64,000 nucleotides of DNA from Salmonella enterica subsp. diarizonae. GTDB lineage: Bacteria; Pseudomonadota; Gammaproteobacteria; Enterobacterales; Enterobacteriaceae. A program made the position numbers and the translations under genes. Location: the NCBI RefSeq assembly GCF_008692785.1, contig NZ_VXJV01000005.1, forward strand, positions 1-64,000, given 5' to 3'. The notes under the pieces were generated by a model that ran no database searches, was not told where the DNA came from, and saw only the letters and a program-made list of their open reading frames with translations. Positions 21,880 to 31,147 of the stretch are shown here, in pieces. The stretch's first letter is position 1. Every line of letters begins with the position of its first letter.

Positions 21880-22932
21880 TCAGAACTGGTAGGTCAACCC
21901 TATCGCAACGATATCATCGTCATTAATGCCTAACGTGTTATCGCTATCAAGCTGGTTGATTTTGTAATCTACAAATGCGGACATATTTTTGTTGAAGTAA
22001 TAGGTTGCGCCAACGTCAATATAATTCACCAAATCCTCACTGCCGACGCCCTCAATATCTTTGCCTTTTGACAGCACATATCCTAATGATGGACGCAGAC
22101 CAAAATCAAACTGATACTGGATAACCGCTTCGAAGTTTTGAGTTTTATTGGCAAATCCGCCGGAAATTGGCGTCATGTTGCGGGTTTCCGAATAGAAGGT
22201 CGCAATATAAATATCATTAGCGTCATATTTTAAACCCGTAGCCCAGGCTTCGGCTTTATCGCCGGTACCGCGGCGCTGCAGATTTTGCTCATTGGTGCGA
22301 TCGGAATGAGTATAAGCGCCGCTGATGGCAAAATCGCTGCCGCCGAAATCATAGCTCAATGATGTCCCGAAGCCGTCGCCGTTTTGCTTTTTCACATCGC
22401 GATCTTCATTTTTCCCCTGATACTGTAAGGTAAGATCCAGTCCATCAACGATGCCGAAGAAATCGGTATTGCGGTAAGTCGCCAGGCCGCTGGCGCGTTT
22501 AGTCATAAAATTATCGGTCTGGGCGGAAGAGTCGCCGCCAAATTCGGGAAACATATCCGTCCAGGCCTCAACATCGTACAGCGCGCCCAGGTTACGCCCA
22601 TAGTCAAAAGAACCGATGTTTTTTAATTTCAGGCCAGCAAAGGCCAGGCGGGTTTTTTGCTGGGACGAATCACTTTCGGCTTTATTACCGGCGAACTCAG
22701 CTTCCCAGCGCCCGTAGCCGGTCAATTGAGCGTTAATTTGCGTTTCGCCTTTAAAGCCAAAACGGACATAGCTTTGATCGCCATCTTTGCTGTCATAATC
22801 GCTCATATAGTGCATGGCTTTAACTTTTCCATACACATCAAGCTTATTACCGTTTTTATTGTAAACTTCGGCGGCGTGAACAGATGCTGATGCGATGATA
22901 CTCACCACTACTGCCAGAGTGCTCTTTTTCAT
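21880..22932 (-). CDS. phoE: outer-membrane phosphoporin PhoE
   Basis: A 350-residue general porin, a 16-stranded trimeric barrel favouring anions such as phosphate. Signal peptide cleaved at Val-His-Ala-Ala-Glu, constriction-loop motif Pro-Glu-Phe-Gly-Gly-Asp, and terminal Tyr-Gln-Phe. [10 protein letters not shown] was chosen as the start, two codons inside the longest frame. The gene is next to proB and preceded by a Pho box. Confidence 0.96.
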   Translation of the reverse strand: MKKSTLAVVVSIIASASVHAAEVYNKNGNKLDVYGKVKAMHYMSDYDSKDGDQSYVRFGFKGETQINAQLTGYGRWEAEFAGNKAESDSSQQKTRLAFAGLKLKNIGSFDYGRNLGALYDVEAWTDMFPEFGGDSSAQTDNFMTKRASGLATYRNTDFFGIVDGLDLTLQYQGKNEDRDVKKQNGDGFGTSLSYDFGGSDFAISGAYTHSDRTNEQNLQRRGTGDKAEAWATGLKYDANDIYIATFYSETRNMTPISGGFANKTQNFEAVIQYQFDFGLRPSLGYVLSKGKDIEGVGSEDLVNYIDVGATYYFNKNMSAFVDYKINQLDSDNTLGINDDDIVAIGLTYQF

Positions 22933-23010
22933 TTCCATTCCTGTTTTAATTACGCGCTATGATTTGTCGGGAAACCCCGTAAAAAACAGGAAGGTTTTTA
23001 ACGTTCGGCA

Positions 23011-23028
23011 ATGAAAGATTTATGACAA
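23011..23028 (-). promoter_or_regulatory. Pho box upstream of phoE
   Basis: On the phoE strand the sequence reads TTGTCATAAATCTTTCAT: two 7-mers resembling CTGTCAT separated by four A/T-rich bases, as in the PhoB consensus. It lies about 80 bases upstream of the start codon. Confidence 0.8.
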
Positions 23029-23214
23029 AGTGAGAATTTTTTTAAAAAAATATGTTTAATTATTGCGGTAATAAAATTGTCAAATTCCACCGCTACGCTT
23101 GCTGATCCTGCGCAACAAAATTTCACGCTACGCGTACAGGTTGTTGGCAACCGGAGCCAGTCCTGCTAAAACGTTCATTTGGTCTTTATTTCTTATTTTG
23201 AACGGCAGAGAATC

Positions 23215-24318
23215 ATGAGTGACAGCCAGACGCTGGTCGTAAAACTCGGCACCAGCGTGCTAACAGGCGGATCGCGCCGCCTGAACCGTGCCCATATCGT
23301 AGAACTTGTCCGCCAGTGCGCGCAGCTACACGCTGCGGGGCATCGTATTGTTATTGTTACCTCTGGCGCGATTGCCGCCGGACGTGAACATCTCGGCTAC
23401 CCGGAACTTCCGGCAACGATCGCCTCTAAACAACTTCTGGCGGCGGTAGGGCAAAGCCGTTTGATTCAACTGTGGGAGCAGTTGTTTTCAATTTACGGTA
23501 TTCACATCGGGCAGATGCTGTTGACGCGTGCGGATATGGAAGACAGAGAGCGCTTTCTGAACGCCCGCGATACGCTGCGTGCGTTACTGGATAACCATAT
23601 TGTGCCGGTTATCAATGAAAATGATGCCGTTGCAACAGCGGAAATTAAAGTGGGCGATAACGATAACCTGTCCGCGCTGGCGGCGATCCTGGCAGGGGCG
23701 GATAAACTGCTGCTGCTGACCGATCAGCAAGGATTATTTACCGCCGATCCGCGTAGCAATCCGCAGGCGGAGCTTATCAAAGATGTGTATGGCGTTGACG
23801 ATGCGCTGCGCTCTATCGCTGGAGACAGCGTTTCCGGTCTGGGGACTGGCGGTATGAGCACTAAGCTTCAGGCGGCAGACGTTGCCTGCCGCGCTGGTAT
23901 TGATACGATTATTGCCTCAGGCAGTAAACCAGGCGTTATCGGCGATGTGATGGAGGGGATTTCCGTCGGCACTCGTTTTCATGCGCAAGCCTCGCCGCTG
24001 GAGAACCGCAAACGCTGGATCTTCGGCGCGCCGCCGGCAGGCGAAATTACGGTTGATGAAGGCGCTACCGCAGCAATGCTGGAACGTGGAAGTTCACTTC
24101 TGCCAAAAGGGATCAAAAGCGTGACGGGTAATTTCTCGCGGGGGGAAGTGATCCGAATTTGTAACCTGCAAGGGCGTGATATCGCTCATGGCGTCAGCCG
24201 TTATAACAGTGACGCTCTGCGGCGGATAGCCGGTCACCACTCTCAACAAATCGATGCGATTCTGGGCTATGAATATGGCCCGGTCGCTGTCCATCGTGAT
24301 GACATGATTACTCGATAA
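23215..24318 (+). CDS. proB: glutamate 5-kinase
   Basis: A 367-residue enzyme phosphorylating glutamate, the first and proline-inhibited step of proline synthesis. An amino-acid-kinase domain ([12 protein letters not shown] at the N terminus; [14 protein letters not shown]) is followed by a C-terminal PUA domain from about residue 277. Start at [10 protein letters not shown]. It precedes proA by 11 bases in one operon. Confidence 0.97.
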   Translation: MSDSQTLVVKLGTSVLTGGSRRLNRAHIVELVRQCAQLHAAGHRIVIVTSGAIAAGREHLGYPELPATIASKQLLAAVGQSRLIQLWEQLFSIYGIHIGQMLLTRADMEDRERFLNARDTLRALLDNHIVPVINENDAVATAEIKVGDNDNLSALAAILAGADKLLLLTDQQGLFTADPRSNPQAELIKDVYGVDDALRSIAGDSVSGLGTGGMSTKLQAADVACRAGIDTIIASGSKPGVIGDVMEGISVGTRFHAQASPLENRKRWIFGAPPAGEITVDEGATAAMLERGSSLLPKGIKSVTGNFSRGEVIRICNLQGRDIAHGVSRYNSDALRRIAGHHSQQIDAILGYEYGPVAVHRDDMITR

Positions 24319-24329
24319 GGAACAGGCAT

Positions 24330-25580
24330 ATGCTGGAACAAATGGGCATTGCTGCTAAAGCGGCGTCGTATAAGCTGGCGCTGCTCTCCAGCCGCGAAAA
24401 AAATCGTGTGCTGGGAAAAATCGCTGATGAACTGGAAGCGCAGACCGAGACCATTCTCAGCGCCAATGTGCAGGATGTCGCGCAGGCGCGTGAAAACGGT
24501 CTGAGTGAAGCGATGCTGGATCGCCTGGCGCTAACCCCTGCGCGTCTGAAAGCGATCGCCGACGATGTGCGGCAGGTTTGCTATCTGACCGATCCGGTCG
24601 GGCAGGTGATCGACGGCGGTCTGCTGGACAGCGGGCTACGCCTGGAGCGCCGCCGCGTGCCGCTGGGCGTGATTGGCGTTATCTATGAGGCGCGTCCGAA
24701 CGTTACCGTTGATGTGGCTTCTTTGTGTCTGAAAACCGGTAATGCGGTGATTCTACGCGGTGGGAAAGAGACGCATCGCACGAATGCTGCAACTGTTCGT
24801 GTCATTCAGAAGGCGCTGAAAGCGTGCGGTTTACCGGAGGCAGCGGTTCAGGCGATTGATAATCCGGAGCGTTCGCTGGTCAATGAAATGCTGCGTATGG
24901 ATAAGTATATTGATATGCTTATCCCGCGCGGCGGCGCAGGCCTGCATAAGCTGTGCCGCGAGCAGTCGACGATCCCGGTGATTACCGGCGGGATTGGCGT
25001 GTGCCATATCTTTGTCGATAGCAGCGCAGAAATCGCCCCGGCGCTGAAGGTTATTGTTAACGCGAAAACCCAGCGCCCGAGCACCTGTAACACGGTGGAA
25101 ACCTTGCTGGTGCATCAGGACATCGCAGAACGTTTTCTGCCTGCGCTGAGCCAGCAGATGGCGGAGAGCGGCGTGACGCTGCACGGTGATGAAATCGTCA
25201 TGCAGGTAATGAGAGGCCCGGCTAAACGCGTTCCGCTGAAGCCAGAAGAACTCGACAACGAATTCCTGTCTCTGGACCTGAATGTGGTCATTGTCATGAA
25301 CGTTGATGATGCGATTGACCATATCCGCGAACATGGTACTCAGCACTCCGATGCGATTTTGACGTGTGATATGCATAATGCTGCGCGTTTCGTGAACGAA
25401 GTGGATTCCGCTGCGGTTTATGTCAACGCCTCTACCCGTTTTACCGATGGCGGGCAGTTTGGGCTTGGCGCAGAAGTGGCGGTCAGCACGCAGAAATTAC
25501 ATGCCCGCGGTCCAATGGGGCTTGAAGCGCTTACCACCTATAAGTGGATAGGCTTTGGCGATGGTACGGTTCGTGCGTAA
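24330..25580 (+). CDS. proA: glutamate-5-semialdehyde dehydrogenase
   Basis: A 416-residue NADPH-dependent enzyme that reduces glutamyl phosphate to glutamate semialdehyde. The catalytic Cys is in Pro-Ser-Thr-Cys-Asn-Thr-Val-Glu. Second gene of proBA and the last core gene before the island insertion site. Confidence 0.97.
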   Translation: MLEQMGIAAKAASYKLALLSSREKNRVLGKIADELEAQTETILSANVQDVAQARENGLSEAMLDRLALTPARLKAIADDVRQVCYLTDPVGQVIDGGLLDSGLRLERRRVPLGVIGVIYEARPNVTVDVASLCLKTGNAVILRGGKETHRTNAATVRVIQKALKACGLPEAAVQAIDNPERSLVNEMLRMDKYIDMLIPRGGAGLHKLCREQSTIPVITGGIGVCHIFVDSSAEIAPALKVIVNAKTQRPSTCNTVETLLVHQDIAERFLPALSQQMAESGVTLHGDEIVMQVMRGPAKRVPLKPEELDNEFLSLDLNVVIVMNVDDAIDHIREHGTQHSDAILTCDMHNAARFVNEVDSAAVYVNASTRFTDGGQFGLGAEVAVSTQKLHARGPMGLEALTTYKWIGFGDGTVRA

Positions 25581-25695
25581 TTAATGGCGAGCGGTGCAAA
25601 AATAGCCGGTTGAGTAGCAAGGCTATTGACGCACCGCTCGGTTAGTTTTAACCTTCTACCCCGTGATTCACCCATATGAACACACCCTTCTCAGG

Positions 25696-25771
25696 GCCGA
25701 TATAGCTCAGTTGGTAGAGCAGCGCATTCGTAATGCGAAGGTCGTAGGTTCGACTCCTATTATCGGCACCA
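25696..25771 (+). tRNA. thrW: tRNA-Thr (CGT), island integration site
   Basis: A 76-nt tRNA (GCCGATATAGC... encoded CCA) with CGT anticodon in the ATTCGTAAT loop. Next to proA this is thrW, a common integration site for enteric islands and prophages. An integrase remnant begins 15 bases later and AT-rich DNA follows, so its 3' end is the probable left attachment site. A second copy of the tRNA end was not found in the window; it may lie beyond the right edge. Confidence 0.95.
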
Positions 25772-25785
25772 GTATTTTCAAATAG

Positions 25786-26283
25786 TTATCTTATATTCAA
25801 GTAAGCTACATTCTCCTCTTGTGCTGTATTTGTGACATTGCGACCAATAATAGCGTCAATTTTGCTCACGTGTTCAGTCAGGTGTCCCGCTGACAAATGA
25901 GCGTAGCGTTGAATCATTTCTGGCGTTTCCCATCCACCCGCCTCCTTGAGTGCAAGAAGATAAACTCCAGACTGAACCAGCCAGCTTGCTCTGGTGTGCC
26001 TTAAGTCATGGAATCGGAAGTTGCTAATGCCTGCCCGCTTTAGTGCTCCCTTCCATGCCTTATTGCTGTCGGTGCGCATTTTCCTGACGGCTGCGGTAAG
26101 CTGGGGGGATGCACAAACACCCATCGTTTATGGAGCCCTTGCTGTGCCGCTTCTTCTATCAGCTTCGCCTTCGCCAGTTTCATGGTCCCGTCTATCAACG
26201 GCTGAATGAGAAGTGTGTCCGGTGTCGTGCCTTCATGTAAAAAGACGAAGAATTCTGGTCTTGAACTGTCTGGAATCAGGAGC
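25786..26283 (-). pseudogene. tyrosine-recombinase (phage integrase) remnant
   Basis: The intact frame (25786-26124) is the C-terminal third of an integrase: Phe-His-Asp-Leu-Arg-His-Thr-Arg carries the catalytic HxLRH, and a Gly-Gly-Trp segment and Arg-Tyr-Ala-His precede the end. The catalytic Tyr is in that last motif. Upstream, in another frame (26121-26283), text ending in Arg-Trp-Val-Phe-Val-His-Pro looks like the preceding part of the same protein. The N-terminal DNA-binding domains and first catalytic Arg are missing, so the enzyme is dead. Orientation towards thrW is typical of the founding integrase. Confidence 0.85.
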
Positions 26284-26427
26284 AGTGCATAGAGATAAAA
26301 AGGCGCTATTTATATAACGCTAGGACTCTTCAATTATACTCTTAAACGATCGGTATTACCTCTTGTAAGAGGTATGTTTAGGATCTACTGAGGTTTTGAA
26401 GCAGTTGCCGCATTCTGAAAATGGCAA

Positions 26428-27294
26428 TTAAATAATGAGCAATTTATCTGCAATTGCCATCCAGCCTGCAGGTTCCTTAATTAATTTATCAACATGATGC
26501 TTTCCCCATACAAATCCAGTAAGGCCTTTGCGTTCAAATAATTCAAAGAGAATTGCCCTTGCCGGACCAGAGTCATCATTGTGTCGGCTGAAAGTTTCAA
26601 TCAGTATTGTTTCTTGCATAGCCCGCCAGTGTAAATCTATTGCAGTGTAGCGGCATACATTAGAATACTTGAGATTTATCCCCACTTTTGCTGCTGAGCT
26701 TAACGAGCTACCAATAATGGATAGGGCAGTAGATAATACTGGCACGGCAGACAATACAGCAACGCTGACTTGTCCTCCACGGACGGCTAGTTTTAAATTC
26801 TTCATAGTGATAAGAACATCAAGCCAGGACTGAATGGTGGCGCTTTCTTTATACTTCATCGCAATGTCCCGAAAACCCGCTAAATGCCTCATCGTCGATG
26901 CGCAAGCTGCTCCTCCCTGGCCGACAGTTCCCACATCAACGCATGTCACCAGGGAACCACCAGCCCCTGCGATAGCAATAGCGGATGACGCTGCCGAAAC
27001 GTAACCTCTTTTTCGCAGGTACTTAATAGTTTCTGGACTGGAGTTATCATCATGTTGATTCCATACAAACCATGGATTTGGCACAGGTATTACGGGATGG
27101 TTATTGATTAAGCTATGGAGTTCTTTGACGATTGTGGTGGTAGCATTAAATACAGGTATGTTTGTCAGGGTATCGATCAGGGCTGTGCCGCTATCAGCAA
27201 TAGCCCAGAGTATCTCGTTTTTATCAACATCCTCTTTTGCAGCATCCACTATTTTTGTTCTGATTTCATCATAATATGAGTCTGTGTTCTTCAT
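26428..27294 (-). CDS. hypothetical protein with Gly/Ala-rich hydrophobic segments
   Basis: A 288-residue protein that I do not recognise. The start at 27294 is preceded by AGGAGAACAAAAT, a strong ribosome-binding site; the frame extends seven codons further up. The N-terminal 90 residues are soluble and acidic. Residues about 105-150 and 190-220 are rich in Ala, Gly, Ser and Val and could insert in or contact membranes, followed by a charged C-terminal domain with aromatic residues. There is no signal peptide. Its place in the island and its low GC suggest acquired DNA; an effector, toxin or toxin-associated role is possible but unsupported. Confidence 0.6.
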   Translation of the reverse strand: MKNTDSYYDEIRTKIVDAAKEDVDKNEILWAIADSGTALIDTLTNIPVFNATTTIVKELHSLINNHPVIPVPNPWFVWNQHDDNSSPETIKYLRKRGYVSAASSAIAIAGAGGSLVTCVDVGTVGQGGAACASTMRHLAGFRDIAMKYKESATIQSWLDVLITMKNLKLAVRGGQVSVAVLSAVPVLSTALSIIGSSLSSAAKVGINLKYSNVCRYTAIDLHWRAMQETILIETFSRHNDDSGPARAILFELFERKGLTGFVWGKHHVDKLIKEPAGWMAIADKLLII

Positions 27295-27605
27295 ATTTTG
27301 TTCTCCTGTGAGCATTTAGAATAATGTATATAATTTTGTTTGAATTTTCATAGGGTGACCATTTTCTCGATAAATAAAGATAAAAGGAGTGTTTCTCATC
27401 AAGAGATTTAATGGTCTTAAAAGAAATTTTTATGGAGTAAATTTAGATTTTGTATATTATATAATATATTGTTTATGCTGCCTACCAAATCAAAACAATC
27501 GTTTACACACATCTTACCGAAGATGTAATATATATTATATGCTATTGATTTAATAACGCCATATAATAATTGGTGTAAAAATAGATACAAAGACTCTCAT
27601 AAAAG
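27295..27605. other. AT-rich intergenic region
   Basis: About 310 very AT-rich bases with long A/T runs and no plausible gene. It would hold the promoter of the upstream minus-strand gene and the end of the one at 27606. Such composition is typical of H-NS-bound island DNA. Confidence 0.5.
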
Positions 27606-28208
27606 TTAATTTCGACTTGTACTTAGTTTATCATATTGACTTAATATTAATTCGCTTTTGGTTAACATGAGGTCTTCAGCTAAAGCGTTATTTAATTCTT
27701 GATAGGCATTCCTGTGAAATATTGAACGCTCGCCAGTGAACAATGTTCTATAGTTATCATCCCATCCTGGTGCAGCTCTTCGCAGGTCATTTATTTCTGC
27801 TCTTATTTTGATTCCGTGATGAATGTTATCAATAATAAAAGCCTGTTGGTTCATATATTCAGTATAGCGTTCTATTGTTTTTTTCGACCAAATTGCGCGC
27901 TGAGAATATACGATTTCATTTAGCATATTATGTGTTTTGATTATTTCTTCGGGGGAGTAGCTTTGCCAATCCCCCTTTTCCTCTATGAAACAGTATATTC
28001 TGTTAAGTGGGATCTTTATTTGATCGTAAATACTGAGTCTTTTATCAATAAGTTTTGCTGATATATTACTTAACAACGTACGGTGCGCTTGCTGTTCGAC
28101 TACACTATGTTGCACAACATAGGCAATAGAAGCAACCGATAATGAAATAATAACAGAAACGATAAGTTTAATGATTTCAATTTTACGAGTGAAAGATCTA
28201 TCATTCAT
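27606..28208 (-). CDS. hypothetical membrane-anchored protein
   Basis: A 200-residue protein with a single N-terminal membrane segment at about residues 11-31 (Ile-Val-Ser-Val-Ile-Ile-Ser-Leu-Ser-Val-Ala-Ser-Ile-Ala-Tyr). It is followed by a mostly helical soluble region with many charged residues, predicted to face the periplasm or cytosol. No known family is recognised. It stands alone between AT-rich gaps, so the neighbours give no clear clue. Confidence 0.6.
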   Translation of the reverse strand: MNDRSFTRKIEIIKLIVSVIISLSVASIAYVVQHSVVEQQAHRTLLSNISAKLIDKRLSIYDQIKIPLNRIYCFIEEKGDWQSYSPEEIIKTHNMLNEIVYSQRAIWSKKTIERYTEYMNQQAFIIDNIHHGIKIRAEINDLRRAAPGWDDNYRTLFTGERSIFHRNAYQELNNALAEDLMLTKSELILSQYDKLSTSRN

Positions 28209-28608
28209 TTTGTTCCATTTCCAATAATCTACATCACTAAAGTAGTAGGTTAAATATTATAGGCGAACATGATACTATTTAATGTCTCGGCACCTATTAA
28301 GGTAGTTGGATAATTCTATTTGGTAGCATTATTTATATTATGCCACTAACAGAATTCAGTGACTGTTCGATAAAAAAACATAAATAATGCAAATGACTTA
28401 TTCTACTGCTAATATCTTTTATAAACTACGTACTTTCCCGGTAAATTCCGTTGCTTTATGACAATTTTTAACGGGATAAGTACAAAATACATAGCATTAC
28501 CTGGCTTTAAATTTAATTTATAACAAACAGACTATTAATTTAATAATAGTCTGTAAGAGTAACCTATGAGTAGCGCTATGCAAAAAATAGAGGCATAGAT
28601 ATACACTA
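28209..28608. other. AT-rich intergenic region with a hairpin
   Basis: About 400 bases without a gene. The only clear structure is the hairpin at 28528-28553 described as a terminator. The rest is A/T-rich sequence that should carry the promoter of the 27606-28208 gene. Confidence 0.5.
28528..28553 (-). terminator. hairpin downstream of the paralogue pair
   Basis: CAGACTATTA and TAATAGTCTG form a perfect 10-bp stem with a 6-nt loop. Reading leftward it is followed by TTTGTTAT, so it can act as an AT-rich intrinsic terminator for the gene ending at 28609. Confidence 0.55.
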
Positions 28609-29406
28609 TCAAACCATATTTTTTAATTGGGCTAAACCAGCTTCATTAGAAGGAACTTTAAATCGACTCGAATCAAGACGAATTTGATTGCGAGAAATAG
28701 TTAATTGTCGATTTAATTGTTTTATGTTTTTTTCGATAGCCATTGCCTTTTGTGCATCCCGCGCACAACTATGCCATAAATTATGGCCTTTTAAATATTT
28801 TACCTTAACAATGTTTCGCTCTGTTGATCTACCCCACCGACCAGTATCTTTAACAATTACTGTCTCTTTTCTCATAAGTGAAGTCGATATATTAGTTAAC
28901 AGTATATATTTACTGCTTGCTGTTTTCGCATTTAAACATTCATCTTTTTGTTTAGTGGTAATTTGAGAATGGGCAATATCGATGTCTTTTATTTTTTCAT
29001 TCAGTTTTAACATAGATTCTTTATAGACTGGCATTAAGTTCACATGTTTTTGCGTAGCATCTTTTATGCTAGAAAAATGTTTCTCCATTCTCTCACTTGC
29101 AAGACAAGCGTCAGATTTTATCTGCGTAACATTTTTTAGCGCTTTACTGAGTTTCGCTAATTTTTCGCTTTCACAATGACTACCTTGTTTTTTTATAATA
29201 TCGTGAAGCGAATTTAATATCGTTAAGTCAGCAAAAGAAATACGCTGATCATTCTTAATATACTTAGCTACTTCTTTATCAATGAATTTTATATCAGCCT
29301 TACTCAGGCGAAGTTTAGGTAAGTCCGCAACATTCTGATTTTGATCTTTTTTATAAGAGTTAATCGTTGTTAAAAAAGTTGAAAGATCTTTATGAGATAA
29401 TTTCAT
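28609..29406 (-). CDS. unknown coiled-coil protein, paralogue A
   Basis: A 265-residue Lys-rich, largely helical protein without a signal peptide. Residues about 35-115 align with residues of the adjacent 29580-30509 gene: both have Asp-Lys-Glu/Gln-Val/Ile-Ala-Lys-Tyr-Ile, then an Ile-Ile/Val-Ile-x-x-Gln-Gly-Ser-x-Cys motif, then Lys-Leu-Ala-Lys-Leu, Lys-Ser-Asp/Glu-x-Cys. Two cysteines about 30 residues apart are conserved between the two. The pair looks like a tandem duplication. Lack of a secretion signal and location next to a T3SS make secreted effectors a reasonable guess; no enzymatic motif is seen. Confidence 0.65.
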   Translation of the reverse strand: MKLSHKDLSTFLTTINSYKKDQNQNVADLPKLRLSKADIKFIDKEVAKYIKNDQRISFADLTILNSLHDIIKKQGSHCESEKLAKLSKALKNVTQIKSDACLASERMEKHFSSIKDATQKHVNLMPVYKESMLKLNEKIKDIDIAHSQITTKQKDECLNAKTASSKYILLTNISTSLMRKETVIVKDTGRWGRSTERNIVKVKYLKGHNLWHSCARDAQKAMAIEKNIKQLNRQLTISRNQIRLDSSRFKVPSNEAGLAQLKNMV

Positions 29407-29579
29407 AATTTATTCTCTGATTGTTTTGTCAGGGTTTCTTTATAGAATAGCATGTACGCATCATAACAATGAAGTCCATTTTTATTCTCGTTGTTGTGTA
29501 AAGTGCATTGTAGGGGCTCCTTGTTTAATTATTATTTCTTATGTTTCTTATTCTGGCCAGGTGTTTTACGTTCAAAAAA

Positions 29580-30509
29580 TTAATTACCGGAATCTGTTAG
29601 CAATTCTGCATTTTTTCTTATTGTAAGTGCAAATAAATTGTCACGTAGCAACTTTATATTTGACTGTTTATTATGGAAAACTATTGGCGCCGGTTTTACA
29701 ACCATCTTTTTAAGATCATTCAGGCCCTGGTCATTGTTTGTGATAAAAAATTTTTCTGCTAGTGTATCGATACGGATCTTGCTTTGGATGATACTTTTTT
29801 CCATTTTATCCAGATCTGAATTTAGCTTACGAATTTCATTAAGCTCACATTTAAACTGATCCCAGGTTAATGAACTTGCAGGAAGGTTAGATATGGCTTT
29901 TTGTATACTTTTAATATCCACGTCATTATATAAAGTAAGGTTATTGTTGATTGTTATTTTATTTGCACATGACTCAATAAAATCTTGAAATTTGATAAGG
30001 AGTTGTTTGCTATCTTTTTCTGCTATGCAGTCTGCAAATTTCTGTCTGGCCTGTTCTGGAATATTCTTTTCAGGTAAAGCACTAAGTTTTTCGTATAATA
30101 TCTGAAAACGACAATCACGCTCTTGTTGCAGCCTGCTTTTATGTTGATCTAGTGCCTTAATATTGAGTTTAGTACTCGTAATAGCATCCCATGCCTTGCA
30201 TGATTCAGATTTTATTTTTGATAAATCTCTAAGAGAGTTATTAAGCTTGGCTAATTTTTTAGCAGTACACTGGCTGCCTTGATTTTGGATGACATCGAAC
30301 AGTTTATATAATTGTTCTCTATCGTGTGCAGAAATATACTCTTTATTCCTAATATACTTCGCAATTTGTTTATCAATAGACTTGATATGCAAGAAGCTAA
30401 CATGCCCGGAGTGAGTATTATTGATATCAATATCCTTAGTACCATAAATAGATTCATTTAAATTATTTAAGAAGACTGGAAATGGTTGTGCTGAAGTTGA
30501 TGTTTTCAT
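29580..30509 (-). CDS. unknown coiled-coil protein, paralogue B
   Basis: A 309-residue protein starting MKTSTSAQPFPVFLNN; AGGA six bases upstream supports the ATG at 30509 over an earlier one at 30563. The N terminus is Ser/Thr-rich and uncharged, as in many T3SS substrates. Residues about 30-115 are paralogous to the neighbouring gene at 28609-29406, including the Gln-Gly-Ser-x-Cys motif and second Cys. The remainder is helical and Lys/Asp-rich with several heptad-like stretches. No known fold is recognised. Confidence 0.65.
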   Translation of the reverse strand: MKTSTSAQPFPVFLNNLNESIYGTKDIDINNTHSGHVSFLHIKSIDKQIAKYIRNKEYISAHDREQLYKLFDVIQNQGSQCTAKKLAKLNNSLRDLSKIKSESCKAWDAITSTKLNIKALDQHKSRLQQERDCRFQILYEKLSALPEKNIPEQARQKFADCIAEKDSKQLLIKFQDFIESCANKITINNNLTLYNDVDIKSIQKAISNLPASSLTWDQFKCELNEIRKLNSDLDKMEKSIIQSKIRIDTLAEKFFITNNDQGLNDLKKMVVKPAPIVFHNKQSNIKLLRDNLFALTIRKNAELLTDSGN

Positions 30510-31147
30510 TATCAATCCTAAAAGGTGTATTGCCATTATTGTTATTTTTACATGTTGAATCATGTTGATGGAAGTCTATTTTTATTATGATAAGTGTCGT
30601 GATTATGGACTATTCTTGATGTGTTTTTGGTTATTGCTAATGTAAAAAGAAAATTGATGATGGAAATATAATAGCATGTGAGGCTATTTTTATATAAAAA
30701 TATTTTATTTATAGCTCTCTCATGATAATTTCTGCATTAAATCTGTCTTGTTACCAGAATTTATTTTCGTATAGTCGATGCTGGCGTTAGCATGTCGAAG
30801 GATTATCTATTAATAGACTGGATTGCTTCTTGCAAAGTGTGGACATTTTGACGAGGAGCATAGATCTGTTCCGTCATTGTGTTCCTGCATATTTATTTGA
30901 GAGCGTATAATATCAAGGACTAATTGAATTATCAGAGACCGAGGCTGGTACTGATGCTAACGATTGAACACGATTCTCTATGATTTTCATATGCGCATTA
31001 TATGTCATGAAAAATATATGTTATACTCACATCCTTGTGAGTAAGGCTACGCTGACATATAAAAAATTGTATCACTATAATCAGATAATTTAGGTAATTT
31101 ATTTATGGTGAACTCTGCGGTCGATCTGGTCTAAGTTAGTGTTTTTC
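30510..31147. other. gene-free AT-rich region
   Basis: About 640 bases with no plausible gene on either strand. It holds the promoter of paralogue B and the end of the Tir-like gene. ACTCACA-TCCT-TGTGAGT at 31025-31042 is a perfect 7-bp hairpin 105 bases after the Tir-like stop and could be its terminator. Confidence 0.5.
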
